Assembly (NCBI GenBank): GCA_018524725.1
Contig: JAEUWP010000605.1
Coordinates: 34,169-98,168, forward strand
DNA from: Podaxis mareebaensis
Taxonomy: Eukaryota; Basidiomycota; Agaricomycetes; Agaricales; Agaricaceae
Direction of reading: 5' to 3'
Length of the DNA stretch: 64,000 bases
Part shown: positions 36,831 to 48,898 of the stretch, in pieces
Layout of the letters: every line of letters starts with the position of its first letter
How positions within the stretch are numbered: position 1 is the stretch's first letter
The notes under the pieces: model-generated
What the model was told of the DNA's origin: nothing
Databases searched by the model: none
The model's input: only the letters and a program-made list of their open reading frames with translations
Made by a program: the position numbers and the translations under genes

Positions 36831-39800
36831 CTACTTGAATGTATGCGACTGGTTGCCACCCTTGAATTCACTATGCGCCTTGGGCGGTGCAGGGAAATCT
36901 CCAAGGAACTGTCGACCTACCCAGGCCAGTCAGTCAACTACTCATCGCGAGTACGCGGAAATACATACCCCTGGCTTTTTTCTGTTTCTTCATCGGCTTC
37001 CGATCCTCCACATCTGGATTATCATCCAAAATGTTTGGGACACTCGCAAAATCAAACGGTTCCGCCTCCACAGCACTCTCACCGCTTGTAGGCTCCGCCT
37101 TGATCTCTGTGCCTCTACTCTGGCTCCCACCCGCCGCGCTGGTCCTGGTCCTTTTCCGCTTCTTTGTCTTCGACTGTCCGACAATTACGATCGTGTCTTT
37201 TTCCTTTTCTTCAACGATAGTAGTGGTTTTCGTGATTTGGCGCTGCGCGGCTGGAACGAATGGAATCTCGATTTGCATGCCCGTCACCTCTTCGAGTGCT
37301 GTCGTTGCAGAAGTCGAAGTTTTTGAATCTTCAACGACCGTTTGAGTTACCACCGCCTACGTTGAGATATGACTTAAGTTATCTGTGTTGGGAACTGTAG
37401 GTGTGGCCCGGACTAACCTTAGGTATTGTGGGGACGATCACCAGCGTGCTGTTGATCCTCGCAACAAGTTCTTGGAATCGGACCGAATTCGATGGCGCCT
37501 GTTCCTTCTTTGGTGTTGAACTAAGGTTGGCAATGTTGCCAAAAAGCGCGCTTCGTGCTGTGGCATAAGTTGAGATAGTTGGTGATGGCCGTGTTTGAGG
37601 CTTGCCAAATAACGATGAAGACGCTTTGAGCATTTCATTCGCTTTATCCGTACCTGCGCAGAGTCAGCGAACACTGAGACACTTGGCAATAGTCGGGACG
37701 TACCCCACAACTTCTCAGTAGATTCCTTGGGATTTTGTTCAACTTGAGCTTGCTCTTCCCGCACCTCTACACCCGTATCCGCTTTCTCCTTCATACTTTC
37801 CACCTTTTCCGCCCTCACTTCACCTTCACCCCCGCCAAGACTACTCTTCACAGCATCCCTGACAGCATCCAACAACTCCTTCGCACGTCTCTTAACCACC
37901 GCTGGCACCGAACTCCCGAACAGCCTCAATAACGCAGCGAGATCCCCTGGAGGAGCCTCCGCAATCCTAAACAAAAACTGGTTCGGAAGTACATACCGCG
38001 TGCTCTCATCCTCCTCTCTCGCGACCTTCTCGCGCCACCAATGAACGGCTCTATACACCGCCTTTTGCATCGCGAGGATATTGTTGCCTGGAGAAGGGGA
38101 TGAAGACGCGGTGAAGAAGGGCTTGTTCCATTTTTTCGCAAGGGTGTCCCATCCGTTCGATCCACTCCCGGAAATGTGGTCATAGGGTTCTTTGGCATAG
38201 ACCCGGAGACAAGTTTCGGCGGAGCGTGCGAGGACGTGGTTTATTAGAGCATGTGCGGGGCTTGTGGATACAGTAGCTGTAGGTGGTGGAACGGAGAGTT
38301 GGGCGGAGTTGGAGGAAGAGCTTGGAGCGGTGGTGGGGTTGGCGGAAGATGGAGGAGACGAAGAGCGGGAACGGGAGGTTGCTCGATCGAGGAGGGCATT
38401 TCGGAGGTTATCGTAGATGAAGAGGAGGAAGTGTGTGTCTGAACGAGCATATTCGAGCATTTCTTCGGGGAGTGGTCTGGAAGGAGGTTCAAATTGATGA
38501 TTTTAGACTAAGATTAGAGGAGGCATACCGAATCCGCCAGTCAGCAAGTTGATATCGTTTGTCAGGGATGTAGTCGCAGTACATTTCAAGGAGGTTTGCA
38601 AGCCCATGCCGAGGAAACTCTATCAGAAGAGTCAGCGGGGTTCAGGTAAGTGGAGGAAGGATTTACCGAGTAACTTAGATGCGTGGAACGTATCAAACAG
38701 ATTCACGACATACAGATTGAAATCCTGCTGCAACCACACGATATCGCTCTCCGCACCATGAAAAACCTTCACAATCTTCGGATCCGTAAACACTTCGTTC
38801 AACGCCTCCATCTCATCTCGTAGTGAGATAACGTCCACAACAAAATCCTCTTCCCGCGTGCTGATTTGCATCAAGCATAGAAAACCAGAGTACGAACGAT
38901 AGCTGTGGTGTTCCAAGTCGACAGCAATTTCGGTAGCAGAGCGCAATTTGGTGAGCATGGTTCGAAGAACTTCGGGGGTCGAGACCCAGGTAAAGGGCGT
39001 CTCAGAGAGAGGAAGGGGAGGGGTTGGATTTGTAGGGGCATAGATATGGGATGGATAGGCTATGCGGTTAATCTCGTAGCGGTAGGGGTGGTTGGCCCTA
39101 GAGCCCAAGGTCAGTACGAGAACGACAAGAGAGGGAAAGCACGTACACCAGGGCAGAGTTGTCGCTCATGCTAACATCTTCATTTGCGTCGGTGTAGACG
39201 TGCCCTAGAGGCACTTTTGCGTTGTATTTATGGGAGAGCGATGGATACCATGGCGCATCGCTGTTGTCCCTTTTCCGCTTGAATGAGAGTTGCGGTTTTG
39301 CAAGGTGGGAGGCATGATGCATCGCCGGGTCTAAGACCCCCTTAGGGGTTATTACTTTCTGCAGGGAAATAGTTGGTTTAAGGTAACATGCGGAGAGACA
39401 TGAACCATACTCGTTTTTGAGGCACAGTGGCAGCAACAGGGGGGTTGATAGCAATTACAGGTGCCTTATTCCGACCCAGCACTTGATCAAGGCATGTGTC
39501 CTAAGTCTTCTCAATAATCGACTCGTAAGCTGAATGATAACTAAAACCCACAGTGCGTTCGAATAACTGATCCATGACATCTACGACAAGTGAATGAAAA
39601 TTGTCCACAACGTCATCCTGATCTTCCAATCGTGCTTTACCCTTCCCTTTCACAGCGTGGGTATCCAGAGAAGATGAGAAGCCGAGGAGTTTATTGGTGA
39701 GGTTGAGGACACGGGAGGAGATGGCGTCGACATCGTGTGCGAGCCCTGTGTCGATGGAGCGGTAGAAGTTAATATCGGCTGGGAGGGTGGCGGCACTTCG

Positions 39801-39893
39801 AGTAGCCTTGAGTGCATATGTTTGAATTTTGGTGTTGTAATCGTCAAAAGACGAGGACGCTACGCCGGACGAGCTCGACGGCGGGTTGTTCAT
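36831..39893 (-). CDS. RRP6: Exosome 3'-5' exonuclease RRP6 (EXOSC10)
   Basis: Nuclear-exosome DEDD-Y exonuclease that trims rRNA, snoRNA and unstable nuclear transcripts. The preferred start at 39893 gives [15 protein letters not shown]; an in-frame ATG at 39938 is also possible. The N-terminal PMC2NT (Rrp47-binding) domain includes LFERT joined across a 51-nt intron to [20 protein letters not shown]. The exonuclease has motif [17 protein letters not shown], motif [25 protein letters not shown], and motif [17 protein letters not shown], so Asp-Glu-Asp-Asp and Tyr are all present. An HRDC region follows ([20 protein letters not shown]). The C-terminal tail is basic, and a last intron joins KKQKKARG to [20 protein letters not shown] and the end NQSHTFK, placing the stop at 36831. 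It looks complete. Confidence 0.94.
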
Positions 39894-40400
39894 ACTCCAG
39901 GAAGAGAGTTTGGGTGCAAAATCCTGGATCTTGCACATCAGATCACATGACGATGCTTCTGACACAGCTACTTATCTGTGACAAGTCCCAATGTTCCTGG
40001 GCTTCACCATGACATGCACGCAAACAACAACCTTGCTCACAAAATAACCTTATCTTCACCGCCCACTTGTGCACCCTTTCGCCCATAAATATGTTGAACT
40101 CTCCCCTCTAGTAGCTATGTGAAGTCAAACTTATCGACCACTCCGTGTGAACTTGGATGCGATGTCGCGAGTTTCTCTACTCGTGATCGTCACGCTTAAA
40201 TGTAGACACCTTCACACCGCATGTTTCCGTGAATTGTAGCTATTCCACTTCGTTCATAGAGGTATACGCTAGGCTCCCGTTCGACACCCATTGTCTATCA
40301 TTAGACAGGTGGACTCCAAATTGTTGAGCAATTAGGTCAAGTCAAATACCTCCCCCATGAACACATGACCCAATTCTTGTTTGACTTGTTTCCTTGTTTC
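39894..40400. other. Intergenic, upstream of RRP6
   Basis: Promoter and leader of RRP6 and 3' side of the DUF7918-like gene. No gene seen. Confidence 0.5.
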
Positions 40401-41520
40401 TACCCTTGCCAGCACCTGATCGATTCTTGCCTAACCTCACAATGAATATCGCAAACCTTCCAGGGCGTTGGAAAACCGGACTTACGCGCAAAGCTCGTAG
40501 TTCTTCTACGTCCTCTTCATCCTTTATTTTGATGGATCTTGTTCTAGCTATATCTGTCGTCGAAATTATCCGTATCTTAGACGGTCCAACCATGGGTTCT
40601 GTGTTATCATGGGCTCTCTGACGCTTCCGACGGTTCGGTTTATAGTCTGCCTCTGGAGTCTTGTTCTCTACCCGGTCTAACGGTGCAATTCCCTGGGCTC
40701 GAAGAAGAGCTTTCATACCCTATATTATATAAGGCCACCTCGAACTGGTCAAACGAACAAACTCACGCAAAGCCTATATCGGAAAGCAAACTTGGCTGCC
40801 ACACCCGTGTTACACTCTTATCGTTGTAGGTACCCGGGCTTACACATTCTTTAACTGATCCGAAGCTATGAAACGACCTGAGTACCTCGAACTGTGCTAG
40901 TTGCGAATTCGACCACCAACCTGACTCGTTCTTGGATTCCCTTCTTTCTTCGCTCGGGGATCAGCCTCTGCTCAGGTATTTCTAATCTTGGTGAGAAGTA
41001 GTAGTTTTAGCCGAGGATTTTGAGCGAGAGGTAACGGGGACTAGTTTTGCATAGTCCACTATAACAGTCTGCTGATTGAATGGGTAGCTCATCGTCATCT
41101 GGGCGTGTAACAGTGGGTTCATTACGATAAGGAAAGGTACGTCTGGGACACACCGACAACTTGTCCCTTTGAGAACATGAAAGACCGAGATGTTGTTGGC
41201 GTGGGATGACGCTTTAAAACAATAATAACCTTCCATTGAGTATAAAGGCGTCGTTCGTACACCCTGAGGCCATCCGGCCGAACACTGAACCTCATGAGAG
41301 TGGTAGCATTATTTTCAACGTGAATGGAGAACTCCCTGAATCATCGTATTTGGGTAATTGAGGTAAATGAGGCTTTGAGGAACGCGTACCTTTCCAACTG
41401 GCATGGAATCCAGCAGGATACCTCCTTATTTACGTCTTCGACTTGCGGCCGGAATTCTTGTAGAGGCTGGCCATCGACGTGTATTGCGACAGATATGTCA
41501 CGGTAAGTTGACGTTATGTT
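40401..41520 (-). pseudogene. DUF7918-like gene, start not found
   Basis: Pieces in order on the minus strand fit the DUF7918 pattern: VAIHVDGQPLQEFRPQ and VSCWIPCQLE (41400-41500), FSIHVENNATTLMRFSVRPD (about 41270-41335), TTSRSFMFSK (about 41170-41200), RLIPERRKKG, KFAFRYRLC joined over an intron to MKALLRAQGIAP (about 40770-40690), and a C-terminal EDVEELRAL stretch. A stop at 40401 results if the last intron has donor GTAAGT near 40484. The family is a basidiomycete group of unknown function, and its FxYRP-LLRAxGIxP element is recognisable. No ATG in frame precedes the first block (the frame opens with GTG after a TAG), and the middle needs several poorly supported joins. It may be a real gene with an undetected 5' exon or a decaying one. 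Confidence 0.5.
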
Positions 41521-41775
41521 GCAAGAAACGTGGTCGAAGTGCTTCGTCACGCTCTAATGCATCCTGTGACAGCCCGGTCGCAGACTGTCGGGTAGTAATT
41601 CAATATTCAAGTATTCAATACTCCACATTCAGGTTCCCCGTTTCTGCATCGTTGGAGGCACTGACTTGCATCCACCTGGGATGAGTGTTCAACGGCCTCT
41701 CGTCATTTCAGCCACGGCACTTTCACATTTCCTTGATCCTCGTTCCCGAGAGAGCGAGCCATCTGCGATTTCTGG

Positions 41776-43044
41776 ATGGCATCAAATGACGGCCCTTCGT
41801 GCCAGGCACACGATTGCAAAGTTTGCTGCCCCAGTTCTAGCTTCAGTGCTCCCTTCGAGTGGAAACCTACAGATGACGTCATATTTGTCGCTGTGCGGGG
41901 AGTAAGGGGCATTGAAGTGACATCACTTTGTGCACTCCCCGAGATACTTAAATCAAAGTACGGCAATGCTATAGGAGGACAAAAACCCATGAAGATCCAC
42001 GACGAACCACACCTACCACACGCAAGGGACATCCTTCAGCCTGCTCTATTTCTTAATCTCTTCCTCACGTGGGCGGTATATTGGTACCACAACATTCTAA
42101 CCTCCCATGTTGGCCACCCATGCATCATACGTTCCACCGGCAAGGTCGTTAGGGAGCAAATGCCCCTGACAAAGCGCTTGAAGCTGTGGATCCTGTTCTC
42201 GCCTCTTTTTGAATGGATCGATCGTCTGCATATTTTCAGGTGGTATCTCCATCGCGAAGCAGACATATCAGGAGCGTACGAGACCTCGAGCGAATCGCGG
42301 AAGGATATTCCCATCTTTATCCGGCAGTATGGCATCGATATGTCCGCTTTCGAACCAAGCGATCCAAATGAATATCGATGCTTCAACGATTTCTTTACGA
42401 GAGCACATAAGGAGGGTTCCAGACCGCTAGCAGAACCGGGAGACGACTCTGTCACGGTCTCAGCGGCGGACTCCCGTCTTGTTGTTTTCGATACCGTCAA
42501 TCTAACAAAAGCGTTTTGGATCAAGGGCCGCCACTTTTCTATTACTACGTTGATGGGAGGGGACGACATAGCCGAAAAGAAAGCGCAAAAATGGAACGAA
42601 GGAAGCGTTTCCGTCTATCGACTCAGTCCGCAGGACTACCACCGATATCACTCGCCCGTCGCAGGTCGTGTAACCTGGATTCGCCATATTCCAGGCAATT
42701 ATTATGGTGTTGACCCCATGGCAGTACAAAGTGACGTACCCGTCTTGAGCACAAACGCGCGCACTGCCATTATCATCTCTACTCCAAAATATGGGGATGT
42801 CCTGTTTGTTGCGATCGGGGCGGAGGAGGTGGGTAGTGTCAAAATCGTCCTGAAGGAGGGTCAGGAACTCAAAAGGGGAGACGAAGTTGGTCAATTTGCA
42901 TTCGGAGGAAGTTCGATCATGGTCTGCTACGAGCGTGGGCGAGTGGATTGGGATGAGGATGTGCGAGAAGCGAGTTTACTCGGCTTCATGATGGACATCA
43001 AGGTCAGAGAACGGATCGGCAAGCTGATTGTCGGAGCTGAATGA
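41776..43044 (+). CDS. Phosphatidylserine decarboxylase-like protein
   Basis: Pyruvoyl-dependent decarboxylase family. The start at 41776 gives a Cys-rich leader of about 70 residues; an internal ATG at 41990 (MKIHDEPHLPHARD) is an alternative. The family core is clear: REQMPLTKRLKLWILFSPLF, FEPSDPNEYRCFNDFFTRAH, SAADSRLVVF, WIKGRHFSI, SVYRLSPQDYHRYHSPVAGR, PGNYYGVDPMAV, NARTAIIIST and DVLFVAIGAEEVGSV. The self-cleavage site is FGGSS (about 42901-42915), where Ser becomes the pyruvoyl group; His residues of the LSPQDYHRYHSP stretch are present. No C2 or other targeting domain is seen. It is intronless, unlike its neighbours. The same family includes fungal decarboxylases acting on amino acids, so phosphatidylserine as substrate is likely but not proven. 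Confidence 0.87.
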   Translation: MASNDGPSCQAHDCKVCCPSSSFSAPFEWKPTDDVIFVAVRGVRGIEVTSLCALPEILKSKYGNAIGGQKPMKIHDEPHLPHARDILQPALFLNLFLTWAVYWYHNILTSHVGHPCIIRSTGKVVREQMPLTKRLKLWILFSPLFEWIDRLHIFRWYLHREADISGAYETSSESRKDIPIFIRQYGIDMSAFEPSDPNEYRCFNDFFTRAHKEGSRPLAEPGDDSVTVSAADSRLVVFDTVNLTKAFWIKGRHFSITTLMGGDDIAEKKAQKWNEGSVSVYRLSPQDYHRYHSPVAGRVTWIRHIPGNYYGVDPMAVQSDVPVLSTNARTAIIISTPKYGDVLFVAIGAEEVGSVKIVLKEGQELKRGDEVGQFAFGGSSIMVCYERGRVDWDEDVREASLLGFMMDIKVRERIGKLIVGAE

Positions 43045-43387
43045 TCACTTTCTTGACATTCGCCGATGTCAACCATTCATCATCACTTTTCGGTTGTCAT
43101 GCGTGCCTCGCATGCGGCCTTATAAGTTATGTATGGATCACGAAATCCTGCGACCTGTCTTGTGCTCTCGTCCACGGGAGAACATTCCGGACGAGAACCT
43201 GTTTTACGTAGTTCATGTAATGTATTCGTCTCATCGTCGGACTCGCCTATGTCGTTCAATTCTCATTCGGCTAATTCTGGAAGCCGCCTTTGTATGATTC
43301 CCACTAGATTGGCTATAAAACAGTGACTTTCTCATGTATGCGGTCTTCTCTCCTACCAATTGATTTCGGCCACTGGATTTGGTCACC
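43045..43387. other. Intergenic, PSD-like gene to MFS transporter 1
   Basis: 343 bp between same-strand genes, holding a 3' UTR and a promoter. Nothing else recognised. Confidence 0.5.
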
Positions 43388-45720
43388 ATGGCCCACGATG
43401 CCTCCACGTCCATATATCAGCAACCGCAGGGGCTGGATACAAGCACAGACCCGTTACAGAAGGATCCGGAAAAAAAACCTCCAGAGATCAGGGCAGATAT
43501 TGAACACGTCCCAGTGAAGGATGATCCAAGGCAATGGTCGCCTTTCCGCAAGGTCAGCCTAATGCATTTTTACGAATGAGTTGAGCTCACCGGCGGTGCT
43601 AGACGGCAGCATTATTACTAATTTCTGCCGCCTCTATGACCGTAGGGGTATATTCCGCTATCCAAAATCGTGTGTGTTGGCCAGCCCTGACTCTCAAACG
43701 GTATCTCACTTTTGAAAAGCGGCGGTGGCGGAGATGGAGCAGGATCTACCTGCTACAAGTTCTCAATTCAGCTTGAGCATTGCGCTTTTCGTCCTTGTGC
43801 AGGGTTTCGCACCGATTGCATGGAGCGCGATAAGCGAAGTCAAAGGGAGAAAGGTGTGTATCGATTACAATCCTCCGGAGTACGAACGTATTAAGAACGC
43901 AGTTGGTATATTTACTGTCTTTGGTCCTCACTACCTCCGCCTCTATAGTCGTTGCCCTGAGTCCGAACGTTGGGCTGTGAGTCACGTTCTCATTGGATAT
44001 ATACGGTTTTGACATTAGTCCTTCAATATAGCGTGATAGGGTTCAGGTGTATCCAGGCAATAGGGCACGTCCTGCACCATCCTACGCAAAAAAGTTGTAA
44101 CGATCATTTATCCCTCGTGTGTTCAGATCGAGCGCTTTTCTGGCTATTGGGGCTGCTACTCTCGCTGATATTTATGAACCACATGAACGTGGAACGAAGG
44201 CAAGCCTCTTGATTACGACTATCAACATTCGTTGAATTAAACCGCTCAAGATGGGGATATATTACACTGCTCCTGTACTTGGCCCAGTACGTCGTTCCAT
44301 GTGTTTTCTGCCGCCAGGCTCTGAACACTAGATCCGTGGTCATCAATCGACTAGTCATTGGGGCCTATCCTGGGAGGCGGGCTGACATCCTGGCTTGGTT
44401 GGCGGTCCATCTTCTGGTTTTGTGCCATCATTAGTGGAGGATGCTTATTTGCGTTCCTGATATTCTTCAAGGATACATTCAGGAAGGAACGGAGTCTGAC
44501 ATACCAGGCCATTTTGACGCAACGGCTGAAGGAGAGGGCGAAGAAGCTCGAGCCCGAGCCCAGACCTAATGGACTCTCGACAGAAGTCACAACGCAGGGA
44601 GAAAGCCAGTCTCAGGGCACAATTAACCACGCAAACGGGAATGAACTAGGCGGAGTCAGGATCACACTCCGAGACGTCAATCCATTTCATCCTATTTACC
44701 TTGTTCTCTGTCGTTGGAACAACGTGGCAATGTTAACCGTAACTGGTGAGGTCATTCCACTGAATCCCCCACGATTATGTTGGAAAGGTCTCAGGTATCA
44801 TGTTCGCATGGCAATTCACGATCACGTACACTATCGCGCGCACTATGAGCTCAAAATACCATTATGACGCTTGGAAAATTGGCTTCACATCCCTGGCGTA
44901 TGGGTCAGGTGAGCTCTACCTAAACACACCTATCACAATAATCATAGTCTGGAATTTGCACGTTGTGCCCAGGGTGTTTTTTCGGCAGCATCATAGGTGG
45001 TAGGTTGTCGGACCTCGTATTGCAAAGGATGAAGGCAAAGCATGGGGGCGTGAGCCAACCAGAAGTCAGTTAATCTCTTCACTCCTCGTCAGGCTCACTG
45101 ACGATCATCTCTATTCATACCTCAACAGATGCGTTTGGGGAGCACAATGCTCGGTGTATTTGTCCTCCCCGCATTCATTGCGGCAATTGGATGGGCGACG
45201 CAGCAGCATGCGCACATTGCAGCCGTCGCCGCATTGCTCTTCGGGGGAGGCTTTTTCTCCGTGTGCGTATTTTTTGCTTTTCACGTTCACCGAGCAGAAC
45301 GATAATGTAACAACGGCTCGCTTCAGCATGATGTACAGTAGCATTCTGGCGTATATCGTGGATGCCAATGCTGGGAGATCTTCCAGCGCAGTGGCCACTA
45401 ACAGCGTATTTCGTGGCCTGTGTGCCTTTTCCAGCACTGAGGTAGCTGTGCCAATGCAGGTACGTGCCCGTGCCCGTTCCAGCATAGCCGAATGGGTGTT
45501 ACTCACACAATGTTTCGAAAAGGATCGATTGGGAGATGGTGAGTCGTTCCAACCTGTCATCATTAGCGACAGTTGATTGGGTTCATTAGGTTGGATGTAC
45601 ACCGTTTGGGCTGGAATTGTCCTGCTTTCAGGCTGGCTTTCTGCCTGGACATTTTACAAGGGCGCGGAATGGAGAAAGAATGCTGAAGAGAAAGAAGTGC
45701 GCCGTGAGACAGATGGGTGA
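43388..45720 (+). CDS. MFS transporter 1 (DHA1-type), tandem copy
   Basis: Major facilitator superfamily drug/H+ antiporter type protein of the plasma membrane. The ATG at 43388 opens a hydrophilic N-tail ending VKDDPRQWSPFRK, then exons reading LLLISAASMTVGVYSAIQN, AVAEMEQDLPATSSQFSLSI, SEVKGRK (the loop 2-3 motif region), LVYLLSLVLTTSASIVVALS, SSAFLAIGAATLADIYEPHE, MGIYYTAPVLGP, GLTSWLGWRSIFWF, a central loop with VRITLRDVNPFHP, and the second half MFAWQFTITYTIARTMSSKY, IGGRLSDLVLQRM, MRLGSTMLGVFVLPAFIAA, SSILAYIVDANAGRSSSAVA and GWMYTVWAGIVLL. Stop at 45718. Around ten introns interrupt it at the same places as in copy 2 downstream; one uses a GC donor. Substrate unknown. Confidence 0.85.
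44200..44250 (+). other. GC-AG intron in MFS transporter 1
   Basis: The exon ends GAACGAAG, the intron starts GCAAGC and ends CTCAAG (51 nt), giving ERGTK joined to MGIYYTAPV. In MFS transporter 2 the same position has a normal GTAAGT donor and the same protein join (AERGTK-MGIYYIAPL), which supports the GC donor. Confidence 0.8.
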
Positions 45721-46533
45721 ATCCGCACCAAACTAGACGTAATGCATGATGCATAATAATACCCTAGTTTATGTTGGGCATGATGTCGCCAAAGTCCGTT
45801 CTCGCCGTGCTCGCAGTTAACCAGCATTGTCATTCACCCACTCGCCTCGTTTTTTCACCCTTCGAAGCGACTTTGCCGTGGCAAGCACAAATAACTTATT
45901 GCCCCCACGAGCCATACAACAAGCCATTGAGTTAGCTCCGATTGTCTATGAACAAAATGCTTTACTGGATCGGAGAATGCTCGAAGAAGTAGGCCTCACC
46001 TACGCAATTGATCCATGAGGCTGTATCATGATGTTTATGTTTAGGGTTTTATCCGGTTAAAAATAGCAACAGGGAACACCGGCTTCGGAGATGAACGGCA
46101 GGAAAGTAAGGTAAAATGCGGCTTATTAACTGTTTTTGCGATTGGCTATCAATCCCAAGGTGAAATCGCGAACGAATCACGAATGCTTATCCCGATTAAT
46201 TCGACAAACAAATTCCGGAAAGAGTAAACCGCAGAAGCCGACGTTTACTACCACGTGCCTAGGTATTGCCACTCTCATTTTCTGCTTGGTACCGTTATGT
46301 TGACAACCCTGAAGCACCATATTTTCCTTTCGGTATCTGCGGGCAATGCGACACATGTATACGGCTCCCGCACCGTCATCATATATATATATAAGAAATG
46401 TTTTCTTACCAGAAGCCTCACCATTTCCCGGTGTCCATTGTTCCGGGGCATTAGTCCCCTCGCTGCTCGACTAGGCTTCACCTACGCCCCACACTAGACA
46501 CCTCCACTTGTCCTCGTCGGCTTCAACTCTGCG
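45721..46533. other. Intergenic between tandem MFS genes
   Basis: No gene was accepted. A 63-codon open frame at 45827 starts with TTG and has no partner exons. A short ATATATATA run lies near 46381. Confidence 0.5.
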
Positions 46534-48898
46534 ATGTCGAAGGAAGTCATGAATACACCGAAATCTCTCGATACAGCAACTTCACCTGACCGACCTCCCG
46601 AGAATCCTCGACAGGGTACTGTAGACAGCACAACACTAACTATGGTGGACATCGAACATGCCCCCGTCCAGGACGATCCCCGTCATTGGTCGCCCTTTCG
46701 AAAGGTATGCCAATGCCAGCTCCCGGATCTTCTTACCCACCTTAGAATTTGTATTGACTTTGAATCGCGTGTTCAGAATTTTAGTCTATTTTTGATCTCT
46801 GCGGCCTCAATGATTGCCGGATTGGCAGGGAATATCCAGAACCGTAAGTCCTCAAGACTTGGTCGGTTTCAGCTCGGGCCAGGGGAGCGTTTACCGCCTT
46901 CACTTTATAGCCGCCGTGGAGGAAATGGAAGAGGAGCTCCCTGCAACAAGCGAGCAGTTCAGCTTGAGCTTGTCGTTATTCATCCTCATACAAGGAGTAA
47001 TCCCGCTAGCGTGGTGCGCAATCAGTGAAGTCAAGGGACGGAAGGTAGGCGAAGCTCTTAGGCATCGGCTGTGGATTGAAGATTTTCCAGTTGGTGTACC
47101 TGGTGTCACTGGCCTGCTTCACCATTGCATCTATCGTCGTTGCGATTAGTAAACACGTAGGACTGTAGGATTCTTTTCTTCCCCTCACCATCGTTGGCCT
47201 CATTTCCCCACAGCGTCATTGCTTTCCGTGCTATCCAAGCTGCAGGGTTCGTGTTTTGTCCAGGGTTTCAATGGAGCTTGATCCAATTTTTGCCAAGGTC
47301 GAGTGCGGTAATCGCTATCGGAGCGGCGACGCTCGCCGACATCTTTGAGCCCGCGGAGCGCGGGACAAAGGTAAGTGCCCATACGGATTCCCCCGATGTT
47401 CGTATGCCAATTGACGATGCTCGATACTATAGATGGGAATTTACTACATTGCACCCCTCCTTGGTCCCGTGAGTGCGAACTTCGGCGGACCAGGACCATC
47501 ACAAGGCATTAACCTCCTGCTCTGCACATGACAGGCGATCGGCCCTATCATTGGTGGCGCGTTGACAACGGGCCTTGGTTGGCGGTCAATCTTTTGGTTT
47601 TTGTGTATCGTTTCCGGAGCGAGCTGGTTATCCTTCCTCCTGTTCTTTCGAGATACCTTCCGCAAGGAACGAAGCCTTACTTACCAGGACGTTCTCAAGG
47701 AACGTCTACAGAACAAGACAAGTATCGCCGACCACGTTATTTCGCCGAGTACAACCGCACCGACGAGCACCGATGATCTTCACCACGGAGATCTGGAGAA
47801 GGCAAAGGAAGACGCCACCGCCGCGACGGTCCACCAACTTGAAAGAAAATTGTCCCTAAAGGACGTTAATCCATTCAAGCCCATAGGAAGCGTGCTGCGT
47901 CGTATCAACAATTTGGTCATTCTACTTGCATCTGGTGAGCTGTTATGAGCACCTGAACTGAAAGGCTCGCATTCATATTAGGTGATACTTCCAGGCATTA
48001 TGTTTGCGATGAGCTTCATGATGAGCTATACGAGCTCACGAACTCTCAGTATATCCTATAATTATAATGCCCTGATGATTGGCGTTATCACCATTCCCTA
48101 TGGTTTAGGTGTGAAAATGATTCTCCTTTTACTCGCATATTATTAACGCATATACAGGGTGTGTTGCAGGCAGTTTATTGGGGGGCCGCTGGTCTGACTA
48201 TAAGCTAGCACAACTCAAAGAAGCGAATGGAGGAAAAGGCTACCCTGAGGTGAGTTGTCCTACCCATCCTAGCTAAGAAGGGGATTATTGATTGTCCCAA
48301 CGCCTTCCTAGATGAGGCTGAAAAGCACCACGCTCGGTGTCTGGATGCTTCCTCCATGCATTATCGCCTTTGGGTGGGTATGTGATCGTCGAGCACATGT
48401 CGCAGCCCTCTGTGTGTTACTCTTCGCGGCTGGCTTTTTTTCCATGTAAGAAATGACTCGACAGAGTTTATTAGTTCATTGAAACTCACGATAACAATTG
48501 CTAGATGGATGTATTCAAGCACTTTAGCATATATCGTTGATGCCAACAATGGCAGGTCGGCGACCGCTGTTGCTACTAATTCAGCGTTTCGTGGAGTCTT
48601 TGCATTTATTGCGACAGAAATCGCAGTACCTATGCAGGTTCGTTCACTCCGCTCGTTGCTACTAGCCTGGTTCAATTCTGAGTTTTGTTTCAGGATGGCC
48701 TTGGTGATGGTGTGTCTGGTCTTTATTCAGTATCTGTGAAATGTTGACTCTGAGACAGGCTGGCTTTACACCGTCTGGGGGGTTATGATGATTGTCAGCG
48801 CTGCATTGATTCTTTTGGTTTCGTGGAAGGGGCAAGAGTGGCGCATCCGGGCTGAAGAGCGTGAGACACGGGAGGGCACAAGTGGTGCACAAAAGTGA
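46534..48898 (+). CDS. MFS transporter 2 (DHA1-type), tandem copy
   Basis: Paralogue of the preceding transporter with a matching exon plan. The ATG at 46534 starts a tail ending VQDDPRHWSPFRK. Exons then read LFLISAASMIAGLAGNIQN, AVEEMEEELPATSEQFSLSL, WCAISEVKGRK, SSAVIAIGAATLADIFEPAE, MGIYYIAPLLGP, GALTTGLGWRSIFWF, a charged central loop (DDLHHGDLEKAKEDATAAT), LSLKDVNPFKPIGSVLRRIN, then LPGIMFAMSFMMSYTSSRTL, LGGRWSDYKLAQLKE, MRLKSTTLGVWMLPPCIIAF, SSTLAYIVDANNGRSATAVA and GWLYTVWGVMMIV, ending GTSGAQK at 48896. The N- and C-termini and central loop differ most from copy 1, the membrane parts least. Likely twelve spans. Substrate unknown. Confidence 0.86.

Noticed and set aside
39480..39560. 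Apparent in-frame TAG in the N-terminal part of RRP6
   Set aside because: A 51-nt intron (GTGGGT to CTTAG) removes it and joins LFERT to DTCLDQVLG, the expected family sequence.
45827..46018. 63-codon frame between the two MFS genes
   Set aside because: It starts with TTG, has no recognisable motif and no linked exon.
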